Part shown: positions 38,501 through 46,777 of the stretch, piece by piece | Position numbering within the stretch: position 1 is the stretch's first letter | Layout of the letters: each line of letters starts with the position of its first letter | Assembly: GCF_017744955.1 (NCBI RefSeq) | Contig: NZ_JAGIAG010000005.1 | Coordinates: forward strand, 186,001-250,000 | DNA: 64,000 nucleotides | Direction: 5' to 3' | From: Dokdonella sp. | GTDB lineage: Bacteria > Pseudomonadota > Gammaproteobacteria > Xanthomonadales > Rhodanobacteraceae | Translations under genes and position numbers: made by a program | Notes under the pieces: model-generated | Database searches by the model: none | Told to the model about the DNA's origin: nothing | Seen by the model: the letters and a program-made list of their open reading frames with translations, nothing else

Positions 38501-39400
38501 ATCTCGCCGGACCTCACCATCGACCGTGACGCCGATCGCCTCAGCGTCGGCGGCAGCATCGAGATTCCGAAGACCGACGTGGACCTGGCCAAGCTGCCCG
38601 GCGGCGGCGTCGCCAAGGGCTCGCCGGACGTCGTCGTCACCGACGCGGAGCAGCCCGCGCCGGGCAAGCCGCTGCCGGTCGTCGTCGCCGTCACCGTCAA
38701 GCTCGGCGACGAGGTCAAGCTCGCCGGCTTCGGCCTCGACGGCAAGATCGGCGGCCAGCTGAAGATCGACCAGCGCCCCGGCAAGGTCGCCACCGGCACC
38801 GGCACGCTCAACGTCAGCGGCACCTACAAGGCCTACGGCCAGGATCTCAACATCGAGTCCGGCCGCCTGCTGTTCGCCGGCACGGCGCTCGACAATCCGG
38901 GCCTGGACATCCGTGCCGTGCGCACGATCCTCGGCAGCTCCGGCCTCGGCGACGACAACATCAAGGCCGGCCTGATGGTGCGCGGCACCGCCCTGGTGCC
39001 GGTGCTGACGGTGTTCTCGCAACCGGCGATGGAACAATCCGACGCGCTCTCCTACATCATGACCGGCAAGCCGCTGTCGGGCCTGAAGAGCGGCGAAGGC
39101 GACATGGTCGGCACCGCCGCGCGCGCGCTCGGCTCGGCCGGCGGCGACCTGCTCGCCAAGGGCGTCGGCGCCCGTCTCGGCGTCGACGCCGGCGTCTCCG
39201 ACAGCACCGCGCTCGGCGGCAGCGCGTTCACCGTCGGCAAGTACCTCTCTCCGAAACTCTATCTTTCCTACGGCGTCGGCCTGTTCACGCCCGGCCAGGT
39301 CATCACGCTGCGCTACCTGATCAGCAAGCGCTTCAACTTCGAAGCGCAGAACGCGACCACCGGCAACCGCGCCGGCATCAACTACCGCTACGAGCGCTGA
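35567..39400 (+). CDS. tamB: TamB, inner-membrane-anchored translocation protein
   Basis: A 1277-aa AsmA/TamB-family protein that forms a hydrophobic-groove bridge from the inner membrane to TamA and is involved in phospholipid transport. One signal-anchor helix (LKWLGLGLLGLLLLAAVFVGWLVG, residues 25-48) is followed by about 1,000 residues of repetitive beta-strand sequence (many 'GTL.AxG' turns) and the conserved C-terminal DUF490 domain (QPAMEQSDALSYIMTGKPLS, SPKLYLSYGVGLF), ending NYRYER. Typical family length is 1,250-1,300. The first ATG at 35567 overlaps the tamA stop; a second Met four codons on is possible. The 3' end again overlaps the next start. Confidence 0.93.
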   Translation: MRPSMRAKIQPPPRPMRGFAARRLLKWLGLGLLGLLLLAAVFVGWLVGTESGARFALARAVASMEGRLSIAGSSGRLIGPLTLDGVHYIDKDTGIDAKLGRARVDLKPLTLLSRVVHVTDLEADDVELSLTTVPPKPQPEPAQPFSLVAPIDVFVDRVKFQRAAITQDGKPVFAFDSLDLGLEWTKTNAAVRKLALRAPEGTVDLSAAVSVLDGYPGEGESAFHWKAGDVTVAGTLKAKGDGKQARIDLVLTEPTPATIEAVLTQSSDLPWTAKIEVPRFDPKTVQKDMTLNALALSLQGSGDKQHGDVQATLDLNEHRVLLAPLRYALDGQKLKIEALTLKSPEAAGTLNANGEIQLDAKPVAATLALNWDGVELPADLAGQALATHGKLDFAGSAEKFHSEGTLSIGPPGKLADLALNVDGTPEAIALKQLALVQPTKSGAKGGLDAQGTVTLKPALGWKLTAKANQLDPGAFAADWPGALNFDLATDGTMTDKGPDATIKLAGLGGTLRKRPVSGSADLTIKPEFVVDGTLDLASGKSRVDVTGRGGANQTDATIKLAIASLGDWLPDAGGRLDGDFRVQGKWPKLAVSGSANGSGIASGGTQVGSLQLRLDVPEIQPPRGTVNLKASKIAAGGLAFDSLDLDAGGNQQAHELKLVAAGTPLSTTLALSGGAKDDGRWNGTLKTLDLDIKDAPKLALEQPAQLAWDGKQFNASEICLAGGGPRLCVAGNGGADGALAARYRIEQLPLALITKLAAPDAPFKADGIIAGNGDIRRDAKGALNGTAAITSDKGSVAYPDNATQPLLSYTGFAVNAQLAPQSTHATVRAALDHDGKLDGEVTLSGAPGSAQGLSGRVDLALNSLAFVELLTTEVANVKGRLAANYAIAGTTAAPQLSGALSLKEFAAEVPAAGLKLHDGDITVKATDTEHFALDGTLKSGDGTLKLSGSGGVGATAPLHATIQGQNFLAADIPAAKVFISPDLTIDRDADRLSVGGSIEIPKTDVDLAKLPGGGVAKGSPDVVVTDAEQPAPGKPLPVVVAVTVKLGDEVKLAGFGLDGKIGGQLKIDQRPGKVATGTGTLNVSGTYKAYGQDLNIESGRLLFAGTALDNPGLDIRAVRTILGSSGLGDDNIKAGLMVRGTALVPVLTVFSQPAMEQSDALSYIMTGKPLSGLKSGEGDMVGTAARALGSAGGDLLAKGVGARLGVDAGVSDSTALGGSAFTVGKYLSPKLYLSYGVGLFTPGQVITLRYLISKRFNFEAQNATTGNRAGINYRYER

Positions 39401-40086
39401 TGTCCACGCCGATGCGCGAACGGGAAGTCTCCCGGCTCCGCGCGCGGCTGCTGCGCATCGGCTTCCCGCGCCTGCGCATGCTCGTGCTGATCCTGCTGAC
39501 CGGCGGCGCCGGCCTGCTCGCCTCGTACCTGATGCTGCGCGCCGGCCTGCTGTCGATGCCGCTGCGCTACGCGCTCGCGCTGCTGGTCGCGTACGGCGTC
39601 TTCCTGCTGCTCGTGCGCTGGTTCGTGCGGCACGGGGAGCCGGATCTTCCCGACGTCCAGGCCTCCGGCAACCACTCGCCATGCGACGACACGTCCGATG
39701 CCGCCGTCGTCGACTCCGCCCACGGCGGTTCCGGCGGGAGCTGGCTCGACGCGTTCGACGCCGCCGACGAACTGGTGCTGCCGCTGCTGTTCGTGCTCGC
39801 CGTCGCCGCGGTCGCGTTCGCCTCGCTGTGGGTCGTGGTGTCCGCGCCCACGCTGTTCGCCGAACTGGCGATCGACGGCGCCCTGTCGGCCGGCCTGTAC
39901 CGGCGCCTGCGCAGGATCGACACGCGCCATTGGCTCGACACCGCCGTGCGCCGCACGATCGGACCGTTCGCGGCGACGGCGCTCGCGCTGGTCCTGTTCG
40001 CCTTCGCCGCGCAGCACTATCGCCCGCAGGCGCATTCGATCGGCGAGGTGTTCGACCGCCCCGCGGCCGAAGCGAGCTGGCGCTGA
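39400..40086 (+). CDS. hypothetical membrane protein in tam operon
   Basis: A 228-aa protein with five likely helices: LRMLVLILLTGGAGLLASYLM, ALALLVAYGVFLLLVRWFV, LVLPLLFVLAVAAVAFASLWV, LFAELAIDGALSAGLY (amphipathic) and FAATALALVLFAFAA. A 45-residue polar Asp/Ser/Gly-rich loop separates helices 2 and 3. I do not recognise the family. Start and stop both overlap the neighbours through TGATG, so it is translated with tamB and the methyltransferase and is probably linked to envelope biogenesis. Confidence 0.75.
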   Translation: MSTPMREREVSRLRARLLRIGFPRLRMLVLILLTGGAGLLASYLMLRAGLLSMPLRYALALLVAYGVFLLLVRWFVRHGEPDLPDVQASGNHSPCDDTSDAAVVDSAHGGSGGSWLDAFDAADELVLPLLFVLAVAAVAFASLWVVVSAPTLFAELAIDGALSAGLYRRLRRIDTRHWLDTAVRRTIGPFAATALALVLFAFAAQHYRPQAHSIGEVFDRPAAEASWR

Positions 40087-40781
40087 TGTCCGCCGACGAA
40101 ACCGAACGCCGCCTGCAACGAAGCTGGCGCACCAACGCCGCCGCCTGGACGCGCGCGGTGCGCGAGCAGCGCATCCCGAGCCGCCGCGCCGGCACCGACG
40201 CCGCCGTACTCGACGCCGTGCTCGCGACCGGCGCCCGGCGCATCCTCGACGTCGGCTGCGGCGAGGGCTGGCTGGCGCGCGCACTGGCCGCGCACGGGCG
40301 CGAGGTCGTCGGCATCGACGCCAGCGCCGAGTTGATCGCCGCGGCGAACGAACTCGGCGGCGCCCGCTTCGAAACCCTTTCCTACGCCGACCTCGACGCG
40401 CACGCCGCCGGGCTCGGACGATTCGACGCGGCGGTGTGCAACTTCGCCCTGCTCGGCGAGGACCTGGGCGCGCCGCTGCGCGCGCTCGGCCGCGTTTTGC
40501 AACCCGGCGGCAGGCTCGTGGTGCAGACCGTGCATCCGTGGATCGCCTGCGGCGACGCGCCGTACATCGACGGCTGGCGCCTGGAAACCTTCGCCGGTTT
40601 CGGCGAGGGATTCGACGCGCCGATGCCGTGGTATTTCCGCACGCTCGCCTCCTGGCTCGCCGCCGTCGCCGCGAACGGCTACCTCGTCGAACGCGTGGTC
40701 GAGCCCGTCGACGCGGCGAGCGGCCGCCCGCTGTCGCTGCTGCTGCAGGCGGCTTTACAAAAACGAACGTCGCCGGCGTGA
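40086..40781 (+). CDS. class I SAM-dependent methyltransferase
   Basis: A 231-aa cytosolic methyltransferase. SAM-binding motif I ILDVGCGEGWLARALAAHG starts near residue 54. The motif II acidic residue is in VVGIDASAELI, motif post-II is in FDAAVCNFALLGE, and LGRVLQPGGRLVVQTVHPW is near 140. The substrate is not evident; the UbiE/small-molecule methyltransferase branch is the closest in layout. ATG 40086 overlaps the preceding stop (TGATG). It is the fourth and last tightly coupled gene of the tam operon. Confidence 0.88.
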   Translation: MSADETERRLQRSWRTNAAAWTRAVREQRIPSRRAGTDAAVLDAVLATGARRILDVGCGEGWLARALAAHGREVVGIDASAELIAAANELGGARFETLSYADLDAHAAGLGRFDAAVCNFALLGEDLGAPLRALGRVLQPGGRLVVQTVHPWIACGDAPYIDGWRLETFAGFGEGFDAPMPWYFRTLASWLAAVAANGYLVERVVEPVDAASGRPLSLLLQAALQKRTSPA

Positions 40782-40815
40782 ACTCGGGCCGGCGCGGCCG
40801 GTCCGTTTCACGGTC

Positions 40816-41175
40816 ATGTCCGCCGCACGCGAAAATCCCTCGACCGCCGACACGCGCGATCCGCGGCGCACGCTCGAAGCGGACCTGTGCATCCACATCT
40901 TCACCGCCTCGGCCGCCCTGGTCGGCGTCTGCCTGACCGTCATCGGCCTCCTGCAGGTCGTCACCGCGGCGACCAAGGCCGCCACCATCGGCGACGACCT
41001 GCTCGCCGCCGACGCGACGCTGTTCATGCTCTCGTGCCTGCTCGCGTACTGGGCGCTGCGCTCGCGCAACTCGCGCCGCATGCACCGGATCGAGCGCGTC
41101 GCCGACGCGATCTTCCTCGCCGGACTGCTGCTGATGACCGCCGTCTGCGGCGTGATCACCTGGGCGATTCTTTGA
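40816..41175 (+). CDS. hypothetical small membrane protein
   Basis: A 119-aa protein with three hydrophobic helices (IFTASAALVGVCLTVIGLLQV, LLAADATLFMLSCLLAYWAL, IFLAGLLLMTAVCGVITWAIL), and Arg-rich cytoplasmic loops (RSRNSRRMHRIER). I do not recognise it as a named family. It follows the tam operon by 34 nt on the same strand, and its last 20 nt overlap the 3' end of the convergent glycosyltransferase gene. Confidence 0.75.
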   Translation: MSAARENPSTADTRDPRRTLEADLCIHIFTASAALVGVCLTVIGLLQVVTAATKAATIGDDLLAADATLFMLSCLLAYWALRSRNSRRMHRIERVADAIFLAGLLLMTAVCGVITWAIL

Positions 41176-42460
41176 CTCCGTCCGCGCGCGAACTCGCGTG
41201 CCGCTCGACTGCGTCCGCCGCCGCCTTCGCCGGTTCCGCGTGACGCGTCAGGATGGCCGCGAACGCACGCGCATTGGCGCGCAGGCGCTCGTCGGCCAGC
41301 ACGCGCTCGGTGTGCGCGACGACGTGGCTCCACGGCGTCGAGATCGCCTTCTCGAAATAGCGCTGGCGATCGGCGAAGTCGCGCAGGCCGACCGGATTCA
41401 GGTTGACGCCGACGCCGAGCTCCTCGAGCCGCGAGGCGATCGTCGCCTGGTCGATGTTGTGCGGCAGCGCGACGACCGGCTTGCCGTGCCACAGCGCCTG
41501 CATCACCGTGCCGTGGCCGCCGGCCGTGATGACGACGTCGGCCTGCGCGCTGGCCTTCATGCCCGGCGTGTAGGCCTGCACGACGAAGCCGGGGTGGTCC
41601 GGCGCGAACTGCTCGCGCGGGAAGTTCGGGCCGATCGTCAGCAGCACGTTCCAGTCGGTGCGCAGCGCCAGCGCGGCGATCAGTTCCTCGTAGCTTTGCC
41701 GGCGGTAGACCGAGCCGCCGAGCGAGACGTAGATCAGCGGCTTGGACGGATCGGCGGCGAACAGGCGCTCGCGCTCCAGCTCGGCGCGCTCGAATCCGGA
41801 CCAGAACAGCGGTCCGACGTAGCGCAGGCCCTGCCGGCCGGCGCGCTCGACCGGCTCGAACTCCTCGCAGCTCGGAATCAGCACCTGCGTACTGCGATTG
41901 AGTTCGCCGCGGCTCATCGGCGCGCCCGGCACGCCGAGTTCGCGATAGAACGAGCGGATCTCCTCAAGATACGTCGAGCTGAACTTGCGCTCGAACAGCG
42001 GCTTGGCCAGCGTGCGCGTCAGGCGGTCGGCGAACGTGTCGCGCGAGCGCGAGAGGCCGAGCAGCCCCTTGAACTCCGGCAGCCACTGCGCGTTGACGAT
42101 GGAGACCTGCGGGATGCCGAACTTCAGGCTCGCGATCGGGCCGAAGAAGCTCGGCGAGGAGACGATCACGTCCGGCCGGAACGCCTCCGCCGCGGCCAGC
42201 TCGTCGCCGAGCCAGTCGAGGAAGCCGGCGCGGTGGCTGCGGAAATAGGTGATGCCCTGGTCGTGCTCGTCGTTGAGATTGACGTCGGCGTGCCCGTCGC
42301 CGTGCACCGCATGCCCGGCCGCTTCGACGAAGGCCTTCTTCGAGACCGACGTCGTGAACCGCGTCGCGTGCCCGCGCGCGGCGAGTTCGTCGGCGATCGG
42401 CAGCAGCCGCGCCACGTGCGCGATCGCCCCGCCGGAATACGGCGTGAAAAGTATCCGCAT
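41156..42460 (-). CDS. glycosyltransferase, GT1/MGT-like (GT-B fold)
   Basis: A 434-aa GT-B enzyme resembling macrolide and UDP-glycosyltransferases. The N-terminal acceptor domain opens MRILFTPYSGGAIAHVARLLPIA with the usual Gly-rich loop and catalytic-position His (H15). The C-terminal donor domain has LIYVSLGGSVYRRQSYEEL near 250 and the donor-binding motif TAGGHGTVMQALWHGKPVV, then LPHNIDQATIASRLEELGVG near 350. The acceptor is unknown; glycolipid or secondary-metabolite glucosylation is plausible. It is monocistronic on the minus strand, separated from the ubi pair by 69 nt with a small hairpin. Confidence 0.85.
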   Translation of the reverse strand: MRILFTPYSGGAIAHVARLLPIADELAARGHATRFTTSVSKKAFVEAAGHAVHGDGHADVNLNDEHDQGITYFRSHRAGFLDWLGDELAAAEAFRPDVIVSSPSFFGPIASLKFGIPQVSIVNAQWLPEFKGLLGLSRSRDTFADRLTRTLAKPLFERKFSSTYLEEIRSFYRELGVPGAPMSRGELNRSTQVLIPSCEEFEPVERAGRQGLRYVGPLFWSGFERAELERERLFAADPSKPLIYVSLGGSVYRRQSYEELIAALALRTDWNVLLTIGPNFPREQFAPDHPGFVVQAYTPGMKASAQADVVITAGGHGTVMQALWHGKPVVALPHNIDQATIASRLEELGVGVNLNPVGLRDFADRQRYFEKAISTPWSHVVAHTERVLADERLRANARAFAAILTRHAEPAKAAADAVERHASSRADGVKESPR

Positions 42461-42483
42461 GCACCCTCTCGTCGCGAGGACGC

Positions 42484-42503
42484 GCCCCCTGTGGCGCGGG
42501 GGC
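42484..42503 (-). terminator. short GC hairpin after ubi hydroxylase pair
   Basis: GCCCCC and GGGGGC pair over 6 bp around an 8-nt loop, between the stop of the minus-strand Ubi hydroxylase (42530) and the start of the glycosyltransferase (42460). A modest terminator candidate with no U-run. Confidence 0.3.
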
Positions 42504-42529
42504 AGTGTAGCGGCTGTCGGCGCGCGAGG

Positions 42530-43792
42530 TCAGCGACCGGCGGCGCGATTCGCGAACCAATGCTTGATCGGGCCGAAGCGATCGACGGCGGCCAACGCGG
42601 CGCCGCGCAGTGCGGCGACTGGCCCGATGTCGGTGCCGAACACGCGCTCGATCGCATCGAGCCCGCGCGCGGCCAGCGTGTTCTCGCTGCGCCGCTCGCG
42701 CTCGTAGCGGCGCAGGATCGGCGCGGCGCCGTGGTCATCGCCGCGCTCGCGCGCCTCGCGCAGCACGCGGCGCAGGCAGGCGACGTCGCGGAAGCCGAGG
42801 TTCATGCCCTGCCCGGCCAGCGGATGCACGACGTGCGCCGCGTCGCCGACCAGCGCGCAGCGGCCGTCGACGTAGCGCTCGGCCAGGCGCAGGCGCAGTG
42901 GGAATGCGAGGCGCGGCGTCGCGGCGGTGATCGCACCGAGGCGGAAATCGAAGGCGCAGCCGAGTTCGGCGCGGAACGCCGCGTCGTCGAGCGCGAGCAC
43001 GCGCGCGGCTTCGGCGTCCGGCAGCGACCAGACGATCGAGCAGCGCCCGTCGGCGAGCGGCAGGAACGCGAGCGGGCCGCCGGGCTGAAAGCGCTGCCAG
43101 GCGGTCGATTCGTGCGGGCGTTCGGTGGCGACGTGCGCGACCACGGCACGCTGGCCGTAGTCGCGCCCGCCGAAGGCGATGCCGAGGCGCCCGCGCAGCG
43201 AGGACTCGGCGCCTTCCGCGGCGACCAGCAATGCCGCACGCAGCCGCGTGCCGTCGTCGAGCGTCGCGACGACGGCCTCGTCGCCGTTCTCGATCTCCAC
43301 CACTTCGGCCGGGCAGTGCACGCGCACGTCGCCGGCAGCGCGACGGCTCTCGAAGATGCGGCCGCTGTAGGTCGCCGCGCGGTCTTCGCGATCGAGGGCC
43401 ACCGCCGACGCTCCCGCCGCGCAGGCGCGCCAGAGCGCGTCCTGGATCAGGCGATTCTCGACGATCCAACCGAGCGCCGCCGCGCCGCGCTCGGCGGCGT
43501 CGAAGTGCAGTTCGCCGGGTGCCAGCGCGTCCCACACGCGCATGTGCCGATAGGCGCCGGCGCGCCGCTCGGCGATGGACGTCCAGACGTCCAGGTCGTC
43601 GAGCAGGTCGCGCGCGTCCGGCGCCAGCGCGACGACGCGCGGATCGACCTCGTCCTCGGCGCGCCACGGCTTCGGCGCGCGCGCCTCGACCAGGGCGACC
43701 TCGAAACCGTCGCGCGCCAGCGCGAGCGCGAGCGCGGCGCCGACCGGACCTGCGCCGACCACGACGGCGTCGAGGATCTGGCGGCGGCTCAT
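42530..43792 (-). CDS. UbiH/UbiF/VisC family FAD-dependent hydroxylase
   Basis: A 420-aa class A flavin monooxygenase of the ubiquinone-ring hydroxylase group; the position next to UbiH suggests the UbiI (C5) or UbiF (C6) step. It has the N-terminal GxGxxG motif VVGAGPVGAALALALARDG (residues 10-28), LVAAEGAESSLRGRLG (DG-type motif, here AEG, near 192) and the FAD-ribityl motif CALVGDAAHVVHPLAGQGMNLGFRD (GD motif) near 310. ATG 43792 overlaps the ubiH stop (ATGA), so both are co-translated. Which ring position it hydroxylates cannot be decided here; some bacteria use one enzyme for several positions. Confidence 0.88.
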   Translation of the reverse strand: MSRRQILDAVVVGAGPVGAALALALARDGFEVALVEARAPKPWRAEDEVDPRVVALAPDARDLLDDLDVWTSIAERRAGAYRHMRVWDALAPGELHFDAAERGAAALGWIVENRLIQDALWRACAAGASAVALDREDRAATYSGRIFESRRAAGDVRVHCPAEVVEIENGDEAVVATLDDGTRLRAALLVAAEGAESSLRGRLGIAFGGRDYGQRAVVAHVATERPHESTAWQRFQPGGPLAFLPLADGRCSIVWSLPDAEAARVLALDDAAFRAELGCAFDFRLGAITAATPRLAFPLRLRLAERYVDGRCALVGDAAHVVHPLAGQGMNLGFRDVACLRRVLREARERGDDHGAAPILRRYERERRSENTLAARGLDAIERVFGTDIGPVAALRGAALAAVDRFGPIKHWFANRAAGR

Positions 43793-45006
43793 CGCAGCAG
43801 ACTCAGTGCCGGCGTGTCGCCGCGATAGCCCATGCCGCGCAGCGCGAAGCGGCGCTTCAGCGGACCGATGCGGTCGAGCGCGTGGAAGCCGATCGAGCGC
43901 AGCACGCGCAGCGGCGCGAAATCGTTGCCCATCAGACGCACCAGATCGTCGCTGAACGAGGTCGTCGCGGTGCGATCCTCGCCACGCCGCGCGGCGTGGC
44001 GCGCGAGCAGGTCGGCGCTGCCTGGATCGGCCTGCGCTGCCTGCGCCTCGCGCAACAGCTCGGCCAGGGTCAGCGCGTCGCGCAGGCCGAGGTTGAAGCC
44101 CTGCGCGCCGAGCGGATGCACGGTCTGCGCGGCATTGCCGACCAGCACCGCGCGCGGCGCCGTCGTGCGCGCGGCGAGCAGGCGCGCGAGCGGATACGGC
44201 TTGCGCCTGCCGGGCCGCGAGAAGCGGCCGACGCGCCAGCCGAAGCGCTCGTGCACGAAATCGAGGAAGGTGTCGTCGTCGAGCGCGGCCACGCGCGTGG
44301 CGTCGGCCGACGGCACGCTGAGCACCAGTCCGGCGCGTCGCTCGCCGAGCGGCAGCAGCGCGACCGGGCCGGAATCCGTGAAGCGCTCGTAGGCGGTGCC
44401 GGCCAGCGGCCGCTCGGTCGTCACGGTGGTCACGAAGGCGGACTGCGCGTAGTCGTGGCGCTCGGCCTCGATGCCGAGCCGGCCACGCACGAAGGATTCG
44501 GTGCCGTCGGCCCCGACCAGCAGGCGCGTGCGCAGGCGCCGCGTCGTCTCGCCGACGCGCAGCTCGACCGTGACGAATTCCTCGCCGGCCTCGATGCCGA
44601 CCGCCTGCGCCGGCGCCAGGCGTGCCAGCGCGCTGCATGCCTCGAGCCGCCGCAGCAGCGCGTTGCCGAGTTCGCGCGCGGGCAGCACGGCGCCGAAGGC
44701 CGGCAATCCCAGTTCCGCCGCGTCCAGCCGCACCGCGCCGAAGTCGCCGCGGCGGCTGACGTGGATGCGCCGGATCGGCACCGGCGCGACCGGCGCGCGC
44801 GCGTCGAGCACGCCGAGCGCCTCGAGCGCGTTGAGGCTGGCGCGCGCGAGCGCGAGGTTGCGCTCGTCGTAGCTCGGCTGCAGGTCGACGCGCGGCGCCG
44901 CGGCTTCGGCCAGCGCGACCGACAGGCCGGCCCCGTCGAGCGCGATCGCCAGGCTCGCGCCGACCAGGCCGCCGCCGATGATCAGGACGTCACAGGTTTC
45001 GCTCAT
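43789..45006 (-). CDS. ubiH: 2-octaprenyl-6-methoxyphenyl hydroxylase
   Basis: A 405-aa flavin monooxygenase that hydroxylates C1 of the ubiquinone precursor ring in the Ubi metabolon. The Rossmann motif VLIIGGGLVGASLAIALDGAG is at residues 7-27; LLVGADGTESFVRGRLG (DG motif) near 170, and LVGNAAQTVHPLGAQGFNLGLRDA near 290, where Asn replaces the usual Asp exactly as in E. coli UbiH. TVHVS-like PIRRIHVSRRGDFG near 80 also matches. E. coli UbiH is 392 aa. The start is ATG 45006; the frame extends upstream into the divergent gene but without homology. First gene of the pair. Confidence 0.9.
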   Translation of the reverse strand: MSETCDVLIIGGGLVGASLAIALDGAGLSVALAEAAAPRVDLQPSYDERNLALARASLNALEALGVLDARAPVAPVPIRRIHVSRRGDFGAVRLDAAELGLPAFGAVLPARELGNALLRRLEACSALARLAPAQAVGIEAGEEFVTVELRVGETTRRLRTRLLVGADGTESFVRGRLGIEAERHDYAQSAFVTTVTTERPLAGTAYERFTDSGPVALLPLGERRAGLVLSVPSADATRVAALDDDTFLDFVHERFGWRVGRFSRPGRRKPYPLARLLAARTTAPRAVLVGNAAQTVHPLGAQGFNLGLRDALTLAELLREAQAAQADPGSADLLARHAARRGEDRTATTSFSDDLVRLMGNDFAPLRVLRSIGFHALDRIGPLKRRFALRGMGYRGDTPALSLLR

Positions 45007-45069
45007 GCCGCGATGATACCCGCCCGCTGCGGGTGCGGATGCCTGCGGCGCCGCGACGCAGCGTTCGGC

Positions 45070-45075
45070 TAAACT
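45070..45075 (+). promoter_or_regulatory. candidate -10 box of btuM-pduO unit
   Basis: TAAACT, 27 nt before the ATG at 45103, in the same ggcTAnAcTaccg context as other candidate promoters here. No clear -35. Confidence 0.3.
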
Positions 45076-45102
45076 ACCGGCTCGTTCGACCGGAACACGA
45101 CC

Positions 45103-45744
45103 ATGACCGCCACCGATTCCCCCCTCTCCGCTTCCTGGCGCTTCGGCCTCTTCGCGATCCTGGCGATCGTGATGATCGCCACGCGCTCGAACCTGATCAC
45201 GCTCGGCACGCACATCGGCTCGCTGCCGGACGCGTCCTGGGCCGTGTTCTTCATCGCCGGTTTCTACCTGCGAGGCTCGGTGCGCTGGGCGTTCCCGGCG
45301 CTGATGGCGCTGGCGGTGGCGATCGACTACTTCGTCATCACGCGCGCCGGACTCAGCTTCTGGAGCCACTACTGCGTGTCGCCGGCGTACTGGTTCCTGG
45401 TGCCGAGCTACGCGGCGCTGTGGTTCGGCGGCGCATGGCTGCGCCAGCGCTACGCCGGCATCCACACGCGCGAACTCGCGCTGCTGCTCGGCAGCGTGGT
45501 GGTCGCGGCCAGCGTCTGCTACCTGATCTCCAACGGCAGCTACTACTGGCTCAGCGACCACTGGCTGGCCGGCTCCGCCTCGCCGCGCAGCTTCGCCGGC
45601 TGGAGCAAGAACCTCGGCGACTGGTACCTCTCCTTCGTCGGCATGGCCCTGGTCTACGTCGTCGTCGCCGCCGTGCTGCACGTGCTGACCGTGCAGGCGC
45701 TGCGCTGGCTGCTGGCCGGCGCGGAAGGCAAGCAGCGGCGCTGA
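45103..45744 (+). CDS. btuM: probable cobalamin transporter BtuM (solitary ECF S-component)
   Basis: A 213-aa protein with six helices (FGLFAILAIVMIA, WAVFFIAGFYL, WAFPALMALAVAIDYFVI, YWFLVPSYAALWFGGAWL, LALLLGSVVVAASVCYLI, FVGMALVYVVVAAVLHVL). Size and helix number match ECF S-components. In the loop between helices 3 and 4, SHYCVSPAY places Cys91 where the BtuM family has the Cys that coordinates cobalt and removes cyanide from cyanocobalamin. It sits 10 nt before a cobalamin adenosyltransferase gene, the typical BtuM neighbourhood. BtuM works without an ECF ATPase module, and none is encoded here. The call rests on size, Cys and context. Confidence 0.65.
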   Translation: MTATDSPLSASWRFGLFAILAIVMIATRSNLITLGTHIGSLPDASWAVFFIAGFYLRGSVRWAFPALMALAVAIDYFVITRAGLSFWSHYCVSPAYWFLVPSYAALWFGGAWLRQRYAGIHTRELALLLGSVVVAASVCYLISNGSYYWLSDHWLAGSASPRSFAGWSKNLGDWYLSFVGMALVYVVVAAVLHVLTVQALRWLLAGAEGKQRR

Positions 45745-45754
45745 CGTCGCCGTC

Positions 45755-46312
45755 GTGGGCAACCGCCTCTCGAAAATCTACACGCGCACCGGCGACGACG
45801 GCACGACCGGCCTCGGCGACGGCACGCGCGTGGCGAAGGATTCGGCGCGCGTCGCCGCCTACGGCACGGTCGACGAGTTGAACAGCGCGCTCGGCATCGT
45901 GCTTGCGGTCGAACTGCCCGAGCGCGTGCGCGAGACCCTGACGCAGGTCCAGCACGACCTGTTCGATCTCGGCGGCGAGTTGTGCATCCCGGGCATGGCG
46001 ATGGTGCACGCCGCCGACGTGGAACGGCTCGAGCAGACGCTGGACGCGTTCAACGAAGACCTGCCGCCGCTGAAGGATTTCATCCTGCCCGGCGGCGGGC
46101 TCGCCGCCGCGCATTGCCATCTCGCGCGCACGATCTGCCGGCGCGCCGAGCGCGAGGTCGTCACGCTGTCGCGCCACGACGCGATCCGGCCCGAGGCGAT
46201 CCGCTACCTGAACCGCCTGTCCGACCTGTTGTTCGTGCTGGCGCGCGTGCTCGCGCGCGCCTCCGGCCACGGCGAGGTGCTGTGGCAGCACGAGCGGCGC
46301 AAGAAGAGCTGA
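45755..46312 (+). CDS. cob(I)yrinic acid a,c-diamide adenosyltransferase, PduO-type
   Basis: A 185-aa trimeric adenosyltransferase converting cob(I)alamin plus ATP to adenosylcobalamin. Family signatures: KIYTRTGDDGTTGLGDGTRVAK (ATP-binding N-terminus, residues 7-28), AYGTVDELNSALG near 35, LFDLGGELC near 69, FILPGGGLAAAHCHLARTICRRAER near 108-132 and YLNRLSDLLFVLAR near 149. GTG 45755 is the start and has a weak RBS, consistent with coupling to the upstream transporter gene 10 nt away. Together they would import and activate vitamin B12. Confidence 0.93.
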   Translation: MGNRLSKIYTRTGDDGTTGLGDGTRVAKDSARVAAYGTVDELNSALGIVLAVELPERVRETLTQVQHDLFDLGGELCIPGMAMVHAADVERLEQTLDAFNEDLPPLKDFILPGGGLAAAHCHLARTICRRAEREVVTLSRHDAIRPEAIRYLNRLSDLLFVLARVLARASGHGEVLWQHERRKKS

Positions 46313-46325
46313 CGCCCCCAGCGCG

Positions 46326-46777
46326 ATGACGCCGGACGAGGCCATCGCCTTCGTCGAAGAACACGGCATCGTGCTCGAATCCGCCTCGCTGCACGCATTG
46401 CCCTGCCTGGTCGAAGCGATTGCGGGCGAGACGCTCGGCGGTCGCTGGTGGGCGCATCCGCGCGGACGCGAGATCTTCGCGCTGACGCGTGCGGTGCGCG
46501 CATCGACGGCCATCGCCACCTGCCGCCTCGTCGAGGGCAGGATCACCTTCGTCCACGCGCGCTGCTGGCCGGCCCTCGCACGCATCGGCGGGGGCTTGCC
46601 CGGCACGGGCCTGGCGCGAATCGGCGAAATCCACACGGCGCAAGGACGGCATCGCGTCGAGGAACGGCGGTTCCCCGATTGGCTGCCCGCGCAAGCCGTC
46701 GCGTCCGCACGGGACTTGACGCCGGACGAAGCACGCGCGACGTTGGCCCTCCCTTCGTTTCTGTACGGGCAGCGCTC

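Noticed and set aside
35423..40315. Very long open frame (about 1,630 codons) antisense to tamB
   Set aside because: Arg/Ala/Val-rich composition with no motif; a by-product of biased codon use on the coding strand.
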